The notes under the pieces were generated by a model. The model was given only the letters and a program-made list of their open reading frames with translations, was not told the DNA's origin and searched no databases. Made by a program: the position numbers and the translations under genes. Below, in pieces: positions 17,865-26,659 of a stretch of 64,000 nt of DNA. Source of the DNA: an uncultured Veillonellaceae bacterium (lineage in GTDB: Bacteria > Bacillota > Negativicutes > Veillonellales > Negativicoccaceae); contig CAMCNU010000005.1 in NCBI GenBank assembly GCA_945876385.1, forward strand, positions 22,399 through 86,398, read 5' to 3'. The first letter of the stretch is position 1. Each line of letters begins with the position of its first letter.

Positions 17865-17926
17865 CTCCCGTCCGCACCGCCCTGCCGCGAATGCAGATAC
17901 CCCGTCATTATCAATTCGGCATAATG

Positions 17927-17935
17927 TGGTATAAT
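17927..17935 (+). promoter_or_regulatory. Extended -10 for the class A PBP gene
   Basis: TGGTATAAT (TATAAT at 17930-17935), 38 bases before the ATG. It is divergent from recG, and the -35 is weak. Confidence 0.5.
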
Positions 17936-17973
17936 AATGTCATCATACTACCGATTTCATATATGGAGGCGCT

Positions 17974-20028
17974 ATGAAACACTCAAGTACCCGACCCCGC
18001 ACGCGACGCAACAAATCCCGTCGCAGCCTGTGGCTCGGGTTAATCATTGTCCTGATTATCGTACTGGGAGCCGGTTGCGGCTTTCTCGGCGCGACCATCA
18101 ACAACCTGCCCGAGGTCGATCAGTCGCATCGTCCGGAAGCTTCTTCGCAGGTATTCGACATCAACGGTCGCCTGATTGCGACCATCCATGCGGAGCAAAA
18201 CCGCCTGCCCGTACCGATTGACCAAGTACCGCAGACACTGCAGGACGCGTTTATCGCTGCGGAAGATATCCGCTTTTACGACCACTACGGCATCGACCCG
18301 CGCGGTATCTTGCGCGCGCTGTGGGCCAATATCAGCAGTCAGGGCGTCGCGCAAGGCGGCAGTACGATTACCCAGCAGCTGGCCCGTAATGCGTTTTTGA
18401 CGCAAGACAGAACCATCAGCCGTAAACTCCAAGAAGCGATTTTGGCACTCGAAATCGAACGCGAGTACTCCAAGCGGGAAATCCTCGAGATGTACATGAA
18501 CCAGATTTATTTCGGTCAGGGTGCCTACGGCATTCAGACCGCATCGCATGTCTACTTCGGCAAAGACGTCAGTGAGCTCACACTCGCGCAGGCCGCCATG
18601 TTGGCCGGACTGCCGCAGAGTCCGAACTACTATTCGCCGCTGACCAATCTGGAGGCCGCCCAAACGCGGCAACGTACCGTACTGAACCAAATGGCCAAGT
18701 ACGGATTCATCACGCAGGACGAAGCGGATGCCGCCGCCGCCGCGGATTTGGGCTTGCGCGGGCGCGGTGACGCCGGTGATGACGGAGCGTCCGCCTCGTA
18801 CTTCATCAGCTACATCGAACAACTCATCAGCGACAAATACGATGCGGAAGCGCTCTACAAGGAAGGCCTGAAGATTTATACCACGCTCGACTTGGACGTC
18901 CAAGCTGCCGCGGAACGGGCCTTACGCGCGCATCTGCCGGACTTCTATACCGATGAAAACGGCCTGCAACAACCGCAAGGCGCCATCATCGCCCTCAATC
19001 CGCACACCGGGCACATTCTCGCCATGGTCGGCGGACGCGGCACGGATCATTTCAATCGGGCCACCCAAGCCCTGCGTCAGCCGGGTTCGGCATTCAAGCC
19101 GTTTGTCTATGTGACCGCGATTGAAAAAGGCATGACCCCGGGCACCATCATCGACGACTCACCGCTGAAAATCGGCGACTGGAGTCCGCAAAACTACGGC
19201 CGCAATTTCAGCGGCAAGATGACCCTGCGCTATGCCTTGATGCATTCCGTCAACGTCCCCGCCGTCAAACTGGCGCAGGAAGTCGGCATGCACAACATTT
19301 TGGCCAATGCGGAAAACATGGGAATCAGCACCATCGTCCATGACGGCGCGGTCAACGATAACAACCTCGCGGTCGCCTTAGGCGGGATGACGCAGGGCGT
19401 GACCCCGCTGGATATGGCCTCGGCCTACGGCGTTCTCGCCAACGGCGGGGTACGCGTACAGCCGATTGCCATTTTGCGCATCATCGACCGCAACGGCAAT
19501 ATCCTGGAAGAAAACGAGAGCAAGGAAACACAGGTCATCAGTGAAAAGGCGGCCTACATCACGACCAACATGCTCGAATCGGCCGTACTGCAAGGCACCG
19601 GCGGTAACGCCTACATCGGTCAGCCGATGGCCGGCAAGACCGGTACGACGGACGACACCAAAGACGCTTGGTTCGTCGGCTATACACCGGAAATCTCGGC
19701 CGCCGTCTGGATTGGCGACGACTTTGACGGCGACTTGCAAGGGCTCACCGGCGGTACGGTGCCGGCGGCCATCTGGCGCGATTTCATGAGTACGGCGGCG
19801 GGGATTTACCCCGGCGGTAACTTCATCGCACCGGCCGGTGTCGCCGGCATCGCAGCCGAAGGCTTCCAAAATCCCAAGGACGACAAAGATAAAGATAAAG
19901 ACAAGGACAAAAAGAAAGACAAAGACAAATCCGACGGCGCGGGCAAGACGTCAGGCGATACCGACAGCGACAGCACGACAAGCGAGCGGGCGCCGGGACG
20001 CGTCAAGGGCGCACCGGCCGAAGACTGA
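17974..20028 (+). CDS. Class A penicillin-binding protein (transglycosylase/transpeptidase, PBP1A family)
   Basis: 684-residue bifunctional peptidoglycan synthase: short cytoplasmic basic tail, one membrane anchor (about 21-45), GT51 domain (EDIRFYDHYGIDPRGILRA with the catalytic Glu, then GGSTITQQLARN) and a transpeptidase domain with SxxK in GSAFKPF, SVN, and KTGTT. The C-terminal ~50 residues are a low-complexity Lys/Asp tract followed by a Ser/Asp/Thr-rich end, presumably extending into the periplasm. The ribosome site is ATGGAGG. The gene stands alone between a promoter and a strong terminator. Confidence 0.93.
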   Translation: MKHSSTRPRTRRNKSRRSLWLGLIIVLIIVLGAGCGFLGATINNLPEVDQSHRPEASSQVFDINGRLIATIHAEQNRLPVPIDQVPQTLQDAFIAAEDIRFYDHYGIDPRGILRALWANISSQGVAQGGSTITQQLARNAFLTQDRTISRKLQEAILALEIEREYSKREILEMYMNQIYFGQGAYGIQTASHVYFGKDVSELTLAQAAMLAGLPQSPNYYSPLTNLEAAQTRQRTVLNQMAKYGFITQDEADAAAAADLGLRGRGDAGDDGASASYFISYIEQLISDKYDAEALYKEGLKIYTTLDLDVQAAAERALRAHLPDFYTDENGLQQPQGAIIALNPHTGHILAMVGGRGTDHFNRATQALRQPGSAFKPFVYVTAIEKGMTPGTIIDDSPLKIGDWSPQNYGRNFSGKMTLRYALMHSVNVPAVKLAQEVGMHNILANAENMGISTIVHDGAVNDNNLAVALGGMTQGVTPLDMASAYGVLANGGVRVQPIAILRIIDRNGNILEENESKETQVISEKAAYITTNMLESAVLQGTGGNAYIGQPMAGKTGTTDDTKDAWFVGYTPEISAAVWIGDDFDGDLQGLTGGTVPAAIWRDFMSTAAGIYPGGNFIAPAGVAGIAAEGFQNPKDDKDKDKDKDKKKDKDKSDGAGKTSGDTDSDSTTSERAPGRVKGAPAED

Positions 20029-20031
20029 ACC

Positions 20032-20068
20032 GAAAAAGAGCTTTTCCCATCGGGAAAAGCTCTTTTTC
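20032..20068. terminator. Terminator after the PBP gene
   Basis: A 16-bp near-perfect stem (GAAAAAGAGCTTTTCCC / GGGAAAAGCTCTTTTTC) with an ATC loop and T-rich ends on both strands. Confidence 0.88.
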
Positions 20069-20447
20069 TTGCCTGCCGCAGGCAGTCCATATTAACCGCG
20101 GGGAGTCCAGACCGCGTCCGCTACTCCGCACACGCAACGCCCCCGCTCCGTCGGCGCCCTCATCAAAGCGCTCGATGTCGGCAGATTGCACCGATGACGG
20201 CACGCACCGCTATCCGTATCCGCGCGACGCAATCTCCGCACTGCGAACGCCAACAAGCGTCGCCGCCTCCCGTGTCCTCTCGGCGCTCACCTTCTTTCAT
20301 GCCTCTCCGCACGACCGGACACGGCAACGCCCCGACGTCACCCAATGCGCACCGCGTACGCAGATTCTCCATATTCCGACGGATTGCACTTTCCTTGGCG
20401 TGCGAGAGGGGTATGCGAGGGGGCAAAGAATTCTCGCATTGCAAGCA
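20069..20447. other. Gene-free interval of ~380 bp
   Basis: Between the PBP and nrdG terminators I see no open frame with a ribosome site, no tRNA-like cloverleaf and no consensus promoter. Composition is C-rich on the plus strand (many CGC/CCG steps), unlike the coding regions. Short frames of up to 144 codons exist on both strands but lack starts and family features. Confidence 0.6.
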
Positions 20448-20476
20448 CAAAAAACGGCAGGAAATCCCGCCGTTTT
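20448..20476 (-). terminator. Terminator after nrdG
   Basis: Minus-strand stem AAAACGGCGGG / CCTGCCGTTTT with an ATTT loop and a six-T tail. Confidence 0.87.
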
Positions 20477-20483
20477 ACCTGTG

Positions 20484-21005
20484 TTACGATATGGGTTCGC
20501 CCGTGAGCCGGTCACGATGCATGACCACCTGTCCCGCCAAGAGCGAGCGGGCGATATCAATGACCCGCTGATTGGACGATCCGCGAAAACGCAGCGCCGG
20601 ATCGCGTAAGGCATTGATAAACAGTCCGTCCACCAACACGTCACAAAGGCGAAGCAACGCCAAACGATGCGCGTCGGCCAAAATCTGTTCCCATGTATAT
20701 CCCGAATACACCCAAATATTTTTTTGCGGCTGGGCGGCCCGTACCGCCCGCACGACCCGACACAGCCCCTGCGTGTTTTGCATCGGTTCGCCGCCGAGCA
20801 ACGTCAGCCCTGCGACATTCGGATCCGAGACATAGCGCACGACCGTCTCCGTCTCTTCCTCCGTCCATTCCTTACCGGCCTGAAAATTTTGATATTCCTC
20901 GTTGAAGCACTCGGGGCATTTGTGCGTGCATCCCGTGACAAAAATGCTGGTACGTATGCCCTCGCCGTTGGCGATATCATATTGCCGGATTTGCCCGTAG
21001 CGCAT
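20484..21005 (-). CDS. nrdG: Anaerobic ribonucleoside-triphosphate reductase activating protein
   Basis: Radical SAM activase of 173 residues that installs the glycyl radical on NrdD. The [4Fe-4S] motif is GCTHKCPEC (CxxxCxxC, near residues 26-33), followed by the SAM-binding LLGGEPMQN motif. Its start shares one base with the nrdD stop (TGATG), so the two proteins are translationally coupled. It ends at a strong intrinsic terminator. Confidence 0.95.
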   Translation of the reverse strand: MRYGQIRQYDIANGEGIRTSIFVTGCTHKCPECFNEEYQNFQAGKEWTEEETETVVRYVSDPNVAGLTLLGGEPMQNTQGLCRVVRAVRAAQPQKNIWVYSGYTWEQILADAHRLALLRLCDVLVDGLFINALRDPALRFRGSSNQRVIDIARSLLAGQVVMHRDRLTGEPIS

Positions 21006-23155
21006 CAGATATGCATGACGCGGTCACGGATTTCTTTGGTGCGGCCCAGGTTCCAGAAATTTTCCCCCAGGTAGCCGCAAGTCCGCCGGATGACGGTTAA
21101 TTTATTACGGTCCTTATTATGACAGCGCGGGCATTCCCACTCGACATCATCATTGCAGATGATTTCTCCGTCAAACCCGCATTCATGGCAATAGTCGGAC
21201 TTGGTATTAAATTCCGCATAGCAGATATTGTCATAGATGAATTGAATCATCGTCAAGACCGCTTCGACGTTATTCGTCATATTCGGAATTTCCGCATACG
21301 AGATACATCCGCCCGTCGAAATTTCCTGGAACTCCGATTCAAACCGGAACTTGTCAAAGACGGTAATCGGTTCGCGAACGTCGACATGGTAGCTGTTCGT
21401 GTAATAGCCTTTGTCGGTAATGTCGGCAATCTCGCCGAAACGCGCCCGGTCAATCGAGGCAAAGCGGTTCGTCAGGCTTTCCGCCGGCGTACCGTACAGC
21501 GCAAATCCCAGTCCTGTCTGCGCCTTCCATTCATCGACCGCGGCACGCAACCGATGCATCAATTTCGCGGCAAAATCATGCCCTGCCCGCTCCGTATGCG
21601 AGGCGCCCGTGATGAGTTTCGTCGCTTCATACACGCCGATATAGCCGAGTGAAATCGTCGCGTAGCCGTTTTGCAGCAGCGGGTAAATCTTTTCCCCTTT
21701 GTCCAAGCGGGCAATCGCGCCGTATTGCCAGTGAATCGGCGACACGTCGCTGGTGACGTCTTTGAGCAAATCGTAGCGGAGCATCAGCGCCTTGTAGCAC
21801 AGTTGCAGACGTTTTTCCAAAATCTGGAAGAATTTATCCTCCGAACCTTCCGCCAAAATCCCGATCTGCGGCAAATTCAGCGAGACGACGCCCATATTGA
21901 AGCGACCGTCAAAGACGTACTCGCCCGCGTCGTTTTGCCACGGCGACAAGAACGAGCGGCATCCCATCGGAGCAAAGACATTGCCGGCATAGGTTTCGCG
22001 CATTTTCTTGGCGGAAATGTAGTCCGGATACATGCGTTTAGCGGTACATTTTGCCGCCAATTGTGTCAGGTAGTAGTACGGCGCCCCGGGCGTCGCGTTG
22101 TGTTCGTCAAGGACATACACCAACTTCGGAAAGGCCGGCGTAATATAGACATCCGCTTCGTTCTTGACGCCTTCATAGCGCTGCGAAAGGATTTCTTCCG
22201 TAATCATCGCCGCTTCTTTGGCGTATTCGCTCGTCGGATCGAAATGCATGCACAAGGTGACGAACGGCGCCTGTCCGTTGGTCGTCATCAAGGTGTTAAT
22301 CTGGTATTGAATCGTCTGAATACCGTCCTTGACTTCTTTGCGCGTCCGTTTCCAGGCGATTTCTTCGGCTTTTGCCATATCCGGCTCGATGCCGTAGACT
22401 TCCTGCTGTTCTTCGACGACCCCCGCCAAAATCTTGCGGTAGGATTTACGCACAAACGGCGCCAAAATGCGGTCGACACCGTTGATACTCTGCCCGCCGT
22501 ACTGACCGCTCGCGACCTGCGCGATGATTTGCGTCGTCACCGTACAGGCGACTTGGAAGGATTTGGGCGAGTCGATTTTCTTGCCGTTAATCACCGTGCC
22601 GTTCGTCAGCATATCTTCCAAATTAATCAGACAGCAATTGAACATCGGCTGGATGATGTAGTCCATGTCGTGGAAGTGAATCGCGCCGCTGTCATGCGCC
22701 TGCACGATATCCGCCGGAATGAGCTTGCGGCGGGCGATATCTTTCGATACTTCGCCGGCAATCAAGTCCCGCTGCGTCGAAACGACATGCGCATCCTTGT
22801 TGGAATTTTCATCGAGGACCGCGATGTTGCTCTTATTGAGCAGACCGAAAATGCTGTCGTCGGTGGTATTTTCATGCCGTTTGAACGTCTGTACGGCTTT
22901 ATAGTTTTCATACGCACGCGCCGTGGCGGGGTTATGATTTTCAATGAGCTTATAATAGACTTTGTCTTCGATTTCATAAATCGTCAGCGGCTTGTCCGCT
23001 TGCCGTGCTTCTTTTTCGATTTCCCAGGCGATTTTGTCGGCCTGGCCGATTTCATAGACGCCGCTGGAGCTGTTCATCGCTTTTTCAATCGCCAGCGTAA
23101 TTTTGGAACGGTCAAAAGGCACTGCCGTACCGTCGCGTTTGACTACCTGCAACAT
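21005..23155 (-). CDS. nrdD: Anaerobic (class III) ribonucleoside-triphosphate reductase
   Basis: 716 residues. An N-terminal ATP-cone (VVKRDGTAVPFDRSKITLAIEKA, split by the phosphate-binding basic residues) gives allosteric control. The catalytic barrel follows. The C-terminus has the zinc site CHECGFDG...CPRCH and the glycyl-radical motif RRTCGYLGEN. Oxygen-sensitive dNTP synthesis fits a strict anaerobe. The promoter upstream may carry NrdR boxes. Confidence 0.96.
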   Translation of the reverse strand: MLQVVKRDGTAVPFDRSKITLAIEKAMNSSSGVYEIGQADKIAWEIEKEARQADKPLTIYEIEDKVYYKLIENHNPATARAYENYKAVQTFKRHENTTDDSIFGLLNKSNIAVLDENSNKDAHVVSTQRDLIAGEVSKDIARRKLIPADIVQAHDSGAIHFHDMDYIIQPMFNCCLINLEDMLTNGTVINGKKIDSPKSFQVACTVTTQIIAQVASGQYGGQSINGVDRILAPFVRKSYRKILAGVVEEQQEVYGIEPDMAKAEEIAWKRTRKEVKDGIQTIQYQINTLMTTNGQAPFVTLCMHFDPTSEYAKEAAMITEEILSQRYEGVKNEADVYITPAFPKLVYVLDEHNATPGAPYYYLTQLAAKCTAKRMYPDYISAKKMRETYAGNVFAPMGCRSFLSPWQNDAGEYVFDGRFNMGVVSLNLPQIGILAEGSEDKFFQILEKRLQLCYKALMLRYDLLKDVTSDVSPIHWQYGAIARLDKGEKIYPLLQNGYATISLGYIGVYEATKLITGASHTERAGHDFAAKLMHRLRAAVDEWKAQTGLGFALYGTPAESLTNRFASIDRARFGEIADITDKGYYTNSYHVDVREPITVFDKFRFESEFQEISTGGCISYAEIPNMTNNVEAVLTMIQFIYDNICYAEFNTKSDYCHECGFDGEIICNDDVEWECPRCHNKDRNKLTVIRRTCGYLGENFWNLGRTKEIRDRVMHI

Positions 23156-23240
23156 GTCTGTCTCTCTCCTCTTCCTAACAAAATCGGCGACCGCGGACGC
23201 ATCCGTTTCCCTGTATGCCGCCGTCCTTCTTTACCTCAAC

Positions 23241-23270
23241 AGTATACTACATGTGGTAGTTGAGGCGCAA
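23241..23270 (-). promoter_or_regulatory. nrdDG promoter
   Basis: Minus-strand TTGCGC (23265-23270), 18-base spacer, TATACT (23241-23246). Confidence 0.65.
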
Positions 23271-23301
23271 CACAAAACAATGTGATTTCTATATATTGTT
23301 T
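23244..23301 (-). promoter_or_regulatory. Possible paired NrdR boxes
   Basis: An AT-rich element at 23286-23301 (minus-strand AAACAATATATAGAAA) fits the NrdR box consensus well in its centre. A weaker one at 23244-23259 overlaps the promoter. They are 42 bases apart start to start, about four helical turns, whereas three turns is usual, so this is tentative. Confidence 0.3.
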
Positions 23302-23409
23302 TTGCATACGGACGATGAAGGCGCGCATCGACCGCTCACCGTGCCGCCCCCTGCCTGCCGCATGCATCTCGCCCCGCCATCCGAAGGCTATATTCATTTC
23401 CCGCATACG

Positions 23410-23438
23410 TTGACAGACTGATGCACGAATGCTATAAT
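23410..23438 (+). promoter_or_regulatory. Promoter of the SAM-riboswitch/metNI transcript
   Basis: TTGACA (23410-23415), 17-base spacer, TATAAT (23433-23438): a perfect sigma-A promoter 30 bases before the aptamer. Confidence 0.92.
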
Positions 23439-23467
23439 ACCGTTTAACCATTTAATTTCATACTGTA

Positions 23468-23568
23468 TTTCATCCAGAGTGACGGAGGGACCGGCCCTAT
23501 GATGTCGCGGCAACCATCTCGACCGAGAACGGTGCCAATTCCGACGGGCAACCGCCCGACAGATGAAG
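23468..23568 (+). ncRNA. SAM-I (S-box) riboswitch aptamer
   Basis: Closing stem TTCATC / GATGAA. The conserved S-box core is present: GAGGGACCGGCCCTATGATG, GCGGCAACC, GGTGCCAATTCC and CAACCGCCCGACAGATGA. The 3' strand of P1 (AGATGAAGA, 23561-23569) is exactly complementary to TCTTCATCT (23586-23594), the 5' arm of the downstream terminator. The antiterminator/terminator switch is therefore readable: SAM stabilises P1 and frees the terminator to switch metNI off. Confidence 0.95.
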
Positions 23569-23582
23569 AAGACCGGATACAC

Positions 23583-23616
23583 AACTCTTCATCTTTATGG
23601 TATGAAGAGTTTTTTG
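23583..23616 (+). terminator. Riboswitch-controlled terminator
   Basis: Stem AACTCTTCAT / ATGAAGAGTT followed by TTTTT. Its 5' arm is also the partner of the aptamer P1 3' strand. Confidence 0.92.
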
Positions 23617-23634
23617 ATTAAAGGAGTGATTCGT

Positions 23635-24678
23635 ATGATTGACCTGCGTCATGTCGGCAAGACATATCGCGGCGCGCACGAGGTGGAAGCCCTGCGCGAC
23701 ATCAACCTGCACATTCCGGCAGGGAGTATCTGCGGCATCATCGGCTTGTCCGGTGCCGGCAAGTCGACCTTAATCCGCTGCATCAACATGCTCGAGCGCC
23801 CGACCGCGGGCGAGGTCATCGTAGACGGCAAGGATCTCACCTCGCTCGGTGAGCGTGAATTGCGGGAGGAGCGCAAGCACATCGGGATGATTTTCCAGCA
23901 TTTCAACCTGCTCTCCAACCGGACCGTCTATGACAATATCGCGTTTCCGCTGGAACTCGCCGGTCTCGGCAAGGAAGAACGCGCGCGCCGGATTGAGCCG
24001 ATTCTCGAGTTGGTAGGGCTCTCCGACCGCCGCCACAACTATCCGTCACAACTGTCCGGCGGCCAAAAGCAACGCGTCGGCATCGCCCGCGCTCTGGTGT
24101 CCGAGCCGAAGGTGCTGCTGTGCGACGAAGCGACCAGCGCGCTTGACCCGCAGACGACCAAATCGATTTTGGCATTGCTCAAGGACATCAATCAACGCTT
24201 GCAGCTGACCATCGTCCTCATCACGCACGAAATGCAAGTCATCAAAGAGATTTGCAACCAGGTTGCCGTCATTGAAAACGGCGAAATCATCGAGCAAGGC
24301 GCCGTCATCGACATCTTTACCAAGCCGTCGTCGCCGACGACCAAGGAATTTATCGGCGACGTTCTCAGCGATGCGCTGCCGGAAAGCTTGCAACATTTGC
24401 CGATTCAGACGCAACGCACGCCGGATGCCGATTTGATTTTGCGGCTGTCCTTCGTCGGTGACGTCACGGACGAGCCGCTGCTCGGTAATCTCATTCGCAA
24501 GTTTGACTTGAATGTCAGCATTCTCTACGCCACGGTCGACTATATCCAAGAACGGCCCTTCGGGCGACTGATTGTCACGGTCGACGGTCATGAAGGCCGC
24601 GTCAACGACGCGCTTGCCTACTTGCGGGCCCTGCCTATTGAAAGCGAGGTGATCGGCTATGTCTCCGGAAATCATTGA
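23635..24678 (+). CDS. metN: Methionine ABC transporter, ATP-binding protein
   Basis: 347 residues: ABC ATPase with Walker A GLSGAGKST near 38-46, signature LSGGQKQRVGIARAL near 140 and Walker B VLLCDEATSALD near 160, then a C-terminal NIL/ACT-like domain (about 270-347) that senses methionine and inhibits transport. The start at 23635 has an AAAGGAGTG ribosome site just after the riboswitch terminator; the longer frame would begin inside the aptamer. It overlaps metI by 20 bases. Confidence 0.95.
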   Translation: MIDLRHVGKTYRGAHEVEALRDINLHIPAGSICGIIGLSGAGKSTLIRCINMLERPTAGEVIVDGKDLTSLGERELREERKHIGMIFQHFNLLSNRTVYDNIAFPLELAGLGKEERARRIEPILELVGLSDRRHNYPSQLSGGQKQRVGIARALVSEPKVLLCDEATSALDPQTTKSILALLKDINQRLQLTIVLITHEMQVIKEICNQVAVIENGEIIEQGAVIDIFTKPSSPTTKEFIGDVLSDALPESLQHLPIQTQRTPDADLILRLSFVGDVTDEPLLGNLIRKFDLNVSILYATVDYIQERPFGRLIVTVDGHEGRVNDALAYLRALPIESEVIGYVSGNH

Positions 24679-25312
24679 GTTGCTTTGGCAATCCCTGTAC
24701 GAAACCTTGTACATGGTCGCGGTATCATCGGCGCTCTCGGCCGTCTTCGGCATCCCGCTGGGGGTACTGCTGCTGGTCACCGACAAGGGACACATCTTGG
24801 AAAATGCGGCCATCAACAAACCGCTCGGTGCCGTCGTCAATATGCTCCGTTCCGTCCCCTTCATCATCCTGATGGTGGCCATCATTCCGCTGACGCGGCT
24901 GATTGCGGGCACGTCCATCGGGACGACGGCCGCCTGCGTCCCGCTGACATTGGCGGCGATTCCGTTTGCGGGGCGGCTCGTCGAGACCTCGCTCAAGGAA
25001 GTCCCCTTCGGCCTGATTGAGGCGGCGCAGGCGATGGGTGCCTCCCCCCTGCAGATTATCCGCAAAGTCCTCATCCCCGAAGCGCTCCCTGCGATTATCG
25101 ACAACATGACCAATGTCATCGTCAACTTAATCAGCTATTCCGCGATGGCGGGGGCGATCGGCGGTGGCGGCCTCGGCGACTTGGCGATTCGCTACGGCTA
25201 CCAACGCTTCCGCGCCGATATCATGCTGCTGACGATTGTCATCTTGGTGGTCATCGTCCAGCTCATCCAAAGCGCGGGCAACCTCTTGGCGCGGCGCGTC
25301 AACAAACGCTGA
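24659..25312 (+). CDS. metI: Methionine ABC transporter permease
   Basis: 217-residue inner-membrane permease with about five to six hydrophobic segments and the EAA loop EAAQAMGASPLQIIRKVLIP, which docks onto MetN. The conserved run LISYSAMAGAIGGGGLGDLA is typical of MetI. No metQ (substrate-binding lipoprotein) follows: the next gene is rpmB with its own promoter. The binding protein must be encoded elsewhere or be shared. Confidence 0.95.
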   Translation: MSPEIIELLWQSLYETLYMVAVSSALSAVFGIPLGVLLLVTDKGHILENAAINKPLGAVVNMLRSVPFIILMVAIIPLTRLIAGTSIGTTAACVPLTLAAIPFAGRLVETSLKEVPFGLIEAAQAMGASPLQIIRKVLIPEALPAIIDNMTNVIVNLISYSAMAGAIGGGGLGDLAIRYGYQRFRADIMLLTIVILVVIVQLIQSAGNLLARRVNKR

Positions 25313-25359
25313 GCCGCACGGACGGCAGGTACAAATTTTCCGCTTGCCGCCGCACGTAC

Positions 25360-25388
25360 TTGCTATTTGAGGTCGCCTATGCTAGAAT
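25360..25388 (+). promoter_or_regulatory. rpmB promoter
   Basis: TTGCTA (25360-25365), 17-base spacer ending TATGC, and TAGAAT (25383-25388): an extended -10 promoter. Confidence 0.75.
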
Positions 25389-25428
25389 ATTACTGTTGCA
25401 ACCACGGAATGACGAGGAGGTGTAGATA

Positions 25429-25620
25429 ATGGCAAGTTATTGCGAAGTTTGCGGCAAGAAAACGGGTAGCGGCATGAACGTCAGCCACTCGCACTTAAAA
25501 ACCAAAAGACAATGGAAACCCAACATTCAACGCGTCCGCGCGGTGATTGACGGGAAAGTCAAACGAACGAATGTCTGCACTCGGTGCCTTCGTTCCGGAA
25601 AAGTGGATCGTGCCGTATAA
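25429..25620 (+). CDS. rpmB: 50S ribosomal protein L28
   Basis: 63-residue L28 of the zinc-ribbon (C+) form, with CEVC near residues 5-8 and CTRC near 52-55. The body NVSHSHLKTKRQWKPNIQRV is typical of the family. It has a GAGGAGGTG ribosome site, its own promoter, and a bidirectional terminator 11 bases after the stop, so it is a single-gene unit. Confidence 0.97.
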   Translation: MASYCEVCGKKTGSGMNVSHSHLKTKRQWKPNIQRVRAVIDGKVKRTNVCTRCLRSGKVDRAV

Positions 25621-25630
25621 ACACAACAAC

Positions 25631-25657
25631 AAAAAAGACCGCTCAGCGGTCTTTTTT
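25631..25657. terminator. Bidirectional terminator between rpmB and the dGTPase-like gene
   Basis: AAAAAAGACCGCT / AGCGGTCTTTTTT: a short perfect stem with A and T runs on either side. Confidence 0.9.
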
Positions 25658-25669
25658 ATTGTGCGTTTT

Positions 25670-26659
25670 TCAGATATCCCAAAAACGCGGAATAAACAGT
25701 TCTTTGTACAGCCGAATGGCATAGTGGTCGGTGAGCCCGGCGATATAGTCGACGACCGTAGTCTCCGTCACCGTTTCACCGCGCCGATGCTCGGCGGGCA
25801 GGCGGTCGGGATGCGCCAAGTAATACCGGCACAACTCCTGCACCAAACGATACCCGCGCTCCCGGTCGGGGACGAGCGTCGGCGACTGGTAGACATGCGC
25901 GAACATAAACGTCCGAAACTCGTCCATGACGCCTTCCACCTCACTCGTCATCCGCACGGACGCATAGTCGGACGACGCGGCAATCACATCCGTCACCATC
26001 GTCGTAATCATTCCCGAATGTGTCGTGCCGAGTTCTCGGCGTACACGCGCGGGCAAATCCGCCACCGTCAGCATACCCGCCCGCATGGCGTCGTCAAAAT
26101 CATGCGACAAATACGCAATCCGGTCGGCATAGCGTACAATCTGTCCTTCGAGCGTCTTGGCCCGCACCTCACCCGTGTGATGCACGATACCGTCACGCAC
26201 CGCCTCGGTGAGATTGAGCCCCGCACCGTCTTTTTCCAGCACGTCCAAGACGCGCAGGCTCTGCTCGTTGTGATTGAAATGCCCGAGCAGATCGCGCAGG
26301 GCAAACTCGCCGATATGCCCGAACGGCGTATGGCCGACATCGTGCCCGAGTGCAATCGCCTCCGTCAGTTCTTCATTCAGGGCGAGCGCCCGTGCAATCG
26401 TCCGCGCAATCTGGCTCACTTCGAGCGAATGCGTCATCCGCGTCCGATAATGATCGCCGGGCGCGATATAGACCTGCGTCTTGTGCTTCAGGCGGCGAAA
26501 CGCCTTGCTGTGCAAAATGCGGTCACGATCCCGCTGGTACTCCGTCCGCAGCGGGCACTTGGCCTCCTGTACCCGACGCACGGCATCGCGGCTTTTCGCC
26601 GCCTGCGGCGCGAGAAACGTATACTCGCGCGCCTCGTTATCTTCCCGTATCGTCGTCAT
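25670..26659 (-). CDS. dgt: dGTP triphosphohydrolase-like HD-domain protein
   Basis: 329 residues, Dgt/YfbR-like HD phosphohydrolase that would release triphosphate from dGTP or other dNTPs. Metal-ligand segments are RRLKHKTQVY, RTRMTHSLEVSQ (His), GHDVGHTPFGH (His-Asp pair) and RYADRIAYLSHD (Asp). The length matches the shorter, deoxyguanosinetriphosphate triphosphohydrolase-like subgroup rather than E. coli Dgt. The ATGA overlap with the ppsR stop places it last in the ccpN-ppsR-dgt run. Confidence 0.88.
   Translation of the reverse strand: MTTIREDNEAREYTFLAPQAAKSRDAVRRVQEAKCPLRTEYQRDRDRILHSKAFRRLKHKTQVYIAPGDHYRTRMTHSLEVSQIARTIARALALNEELTEAIALGHDVGHTPFGHIGEFALRDLLGHFNHNEQSLRVLDVLEKDGAGLNLTEAVRDGIVHHTGEVRAKTLEGQIVRYADRIAYLSHDFDDAMRAGMLTVADLPARVRRELGTTHSGMITTMVTDVIAASSDYASVRMTSEVEGVMDEFRTFMFAHVYQSPTLVPDRERGYRLVQELCRYYLAHPDRLPAEHRRGETVTETTVVDYIAGLTDHYAIRLYKELFIPRFWDI

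Noticed and set aside
16113..17924. 603-codon plus-strand frame antisense to recG
   Set aside because: Same composition effect; recG is intact on the other strand.
20100..20483. Short plus-strand frames after the PBP gene (up to 144 codons)
   Set aside because: No ribosome sites, compositionally biased peptides, and part overlaps the nrdG terminator and 3' end.
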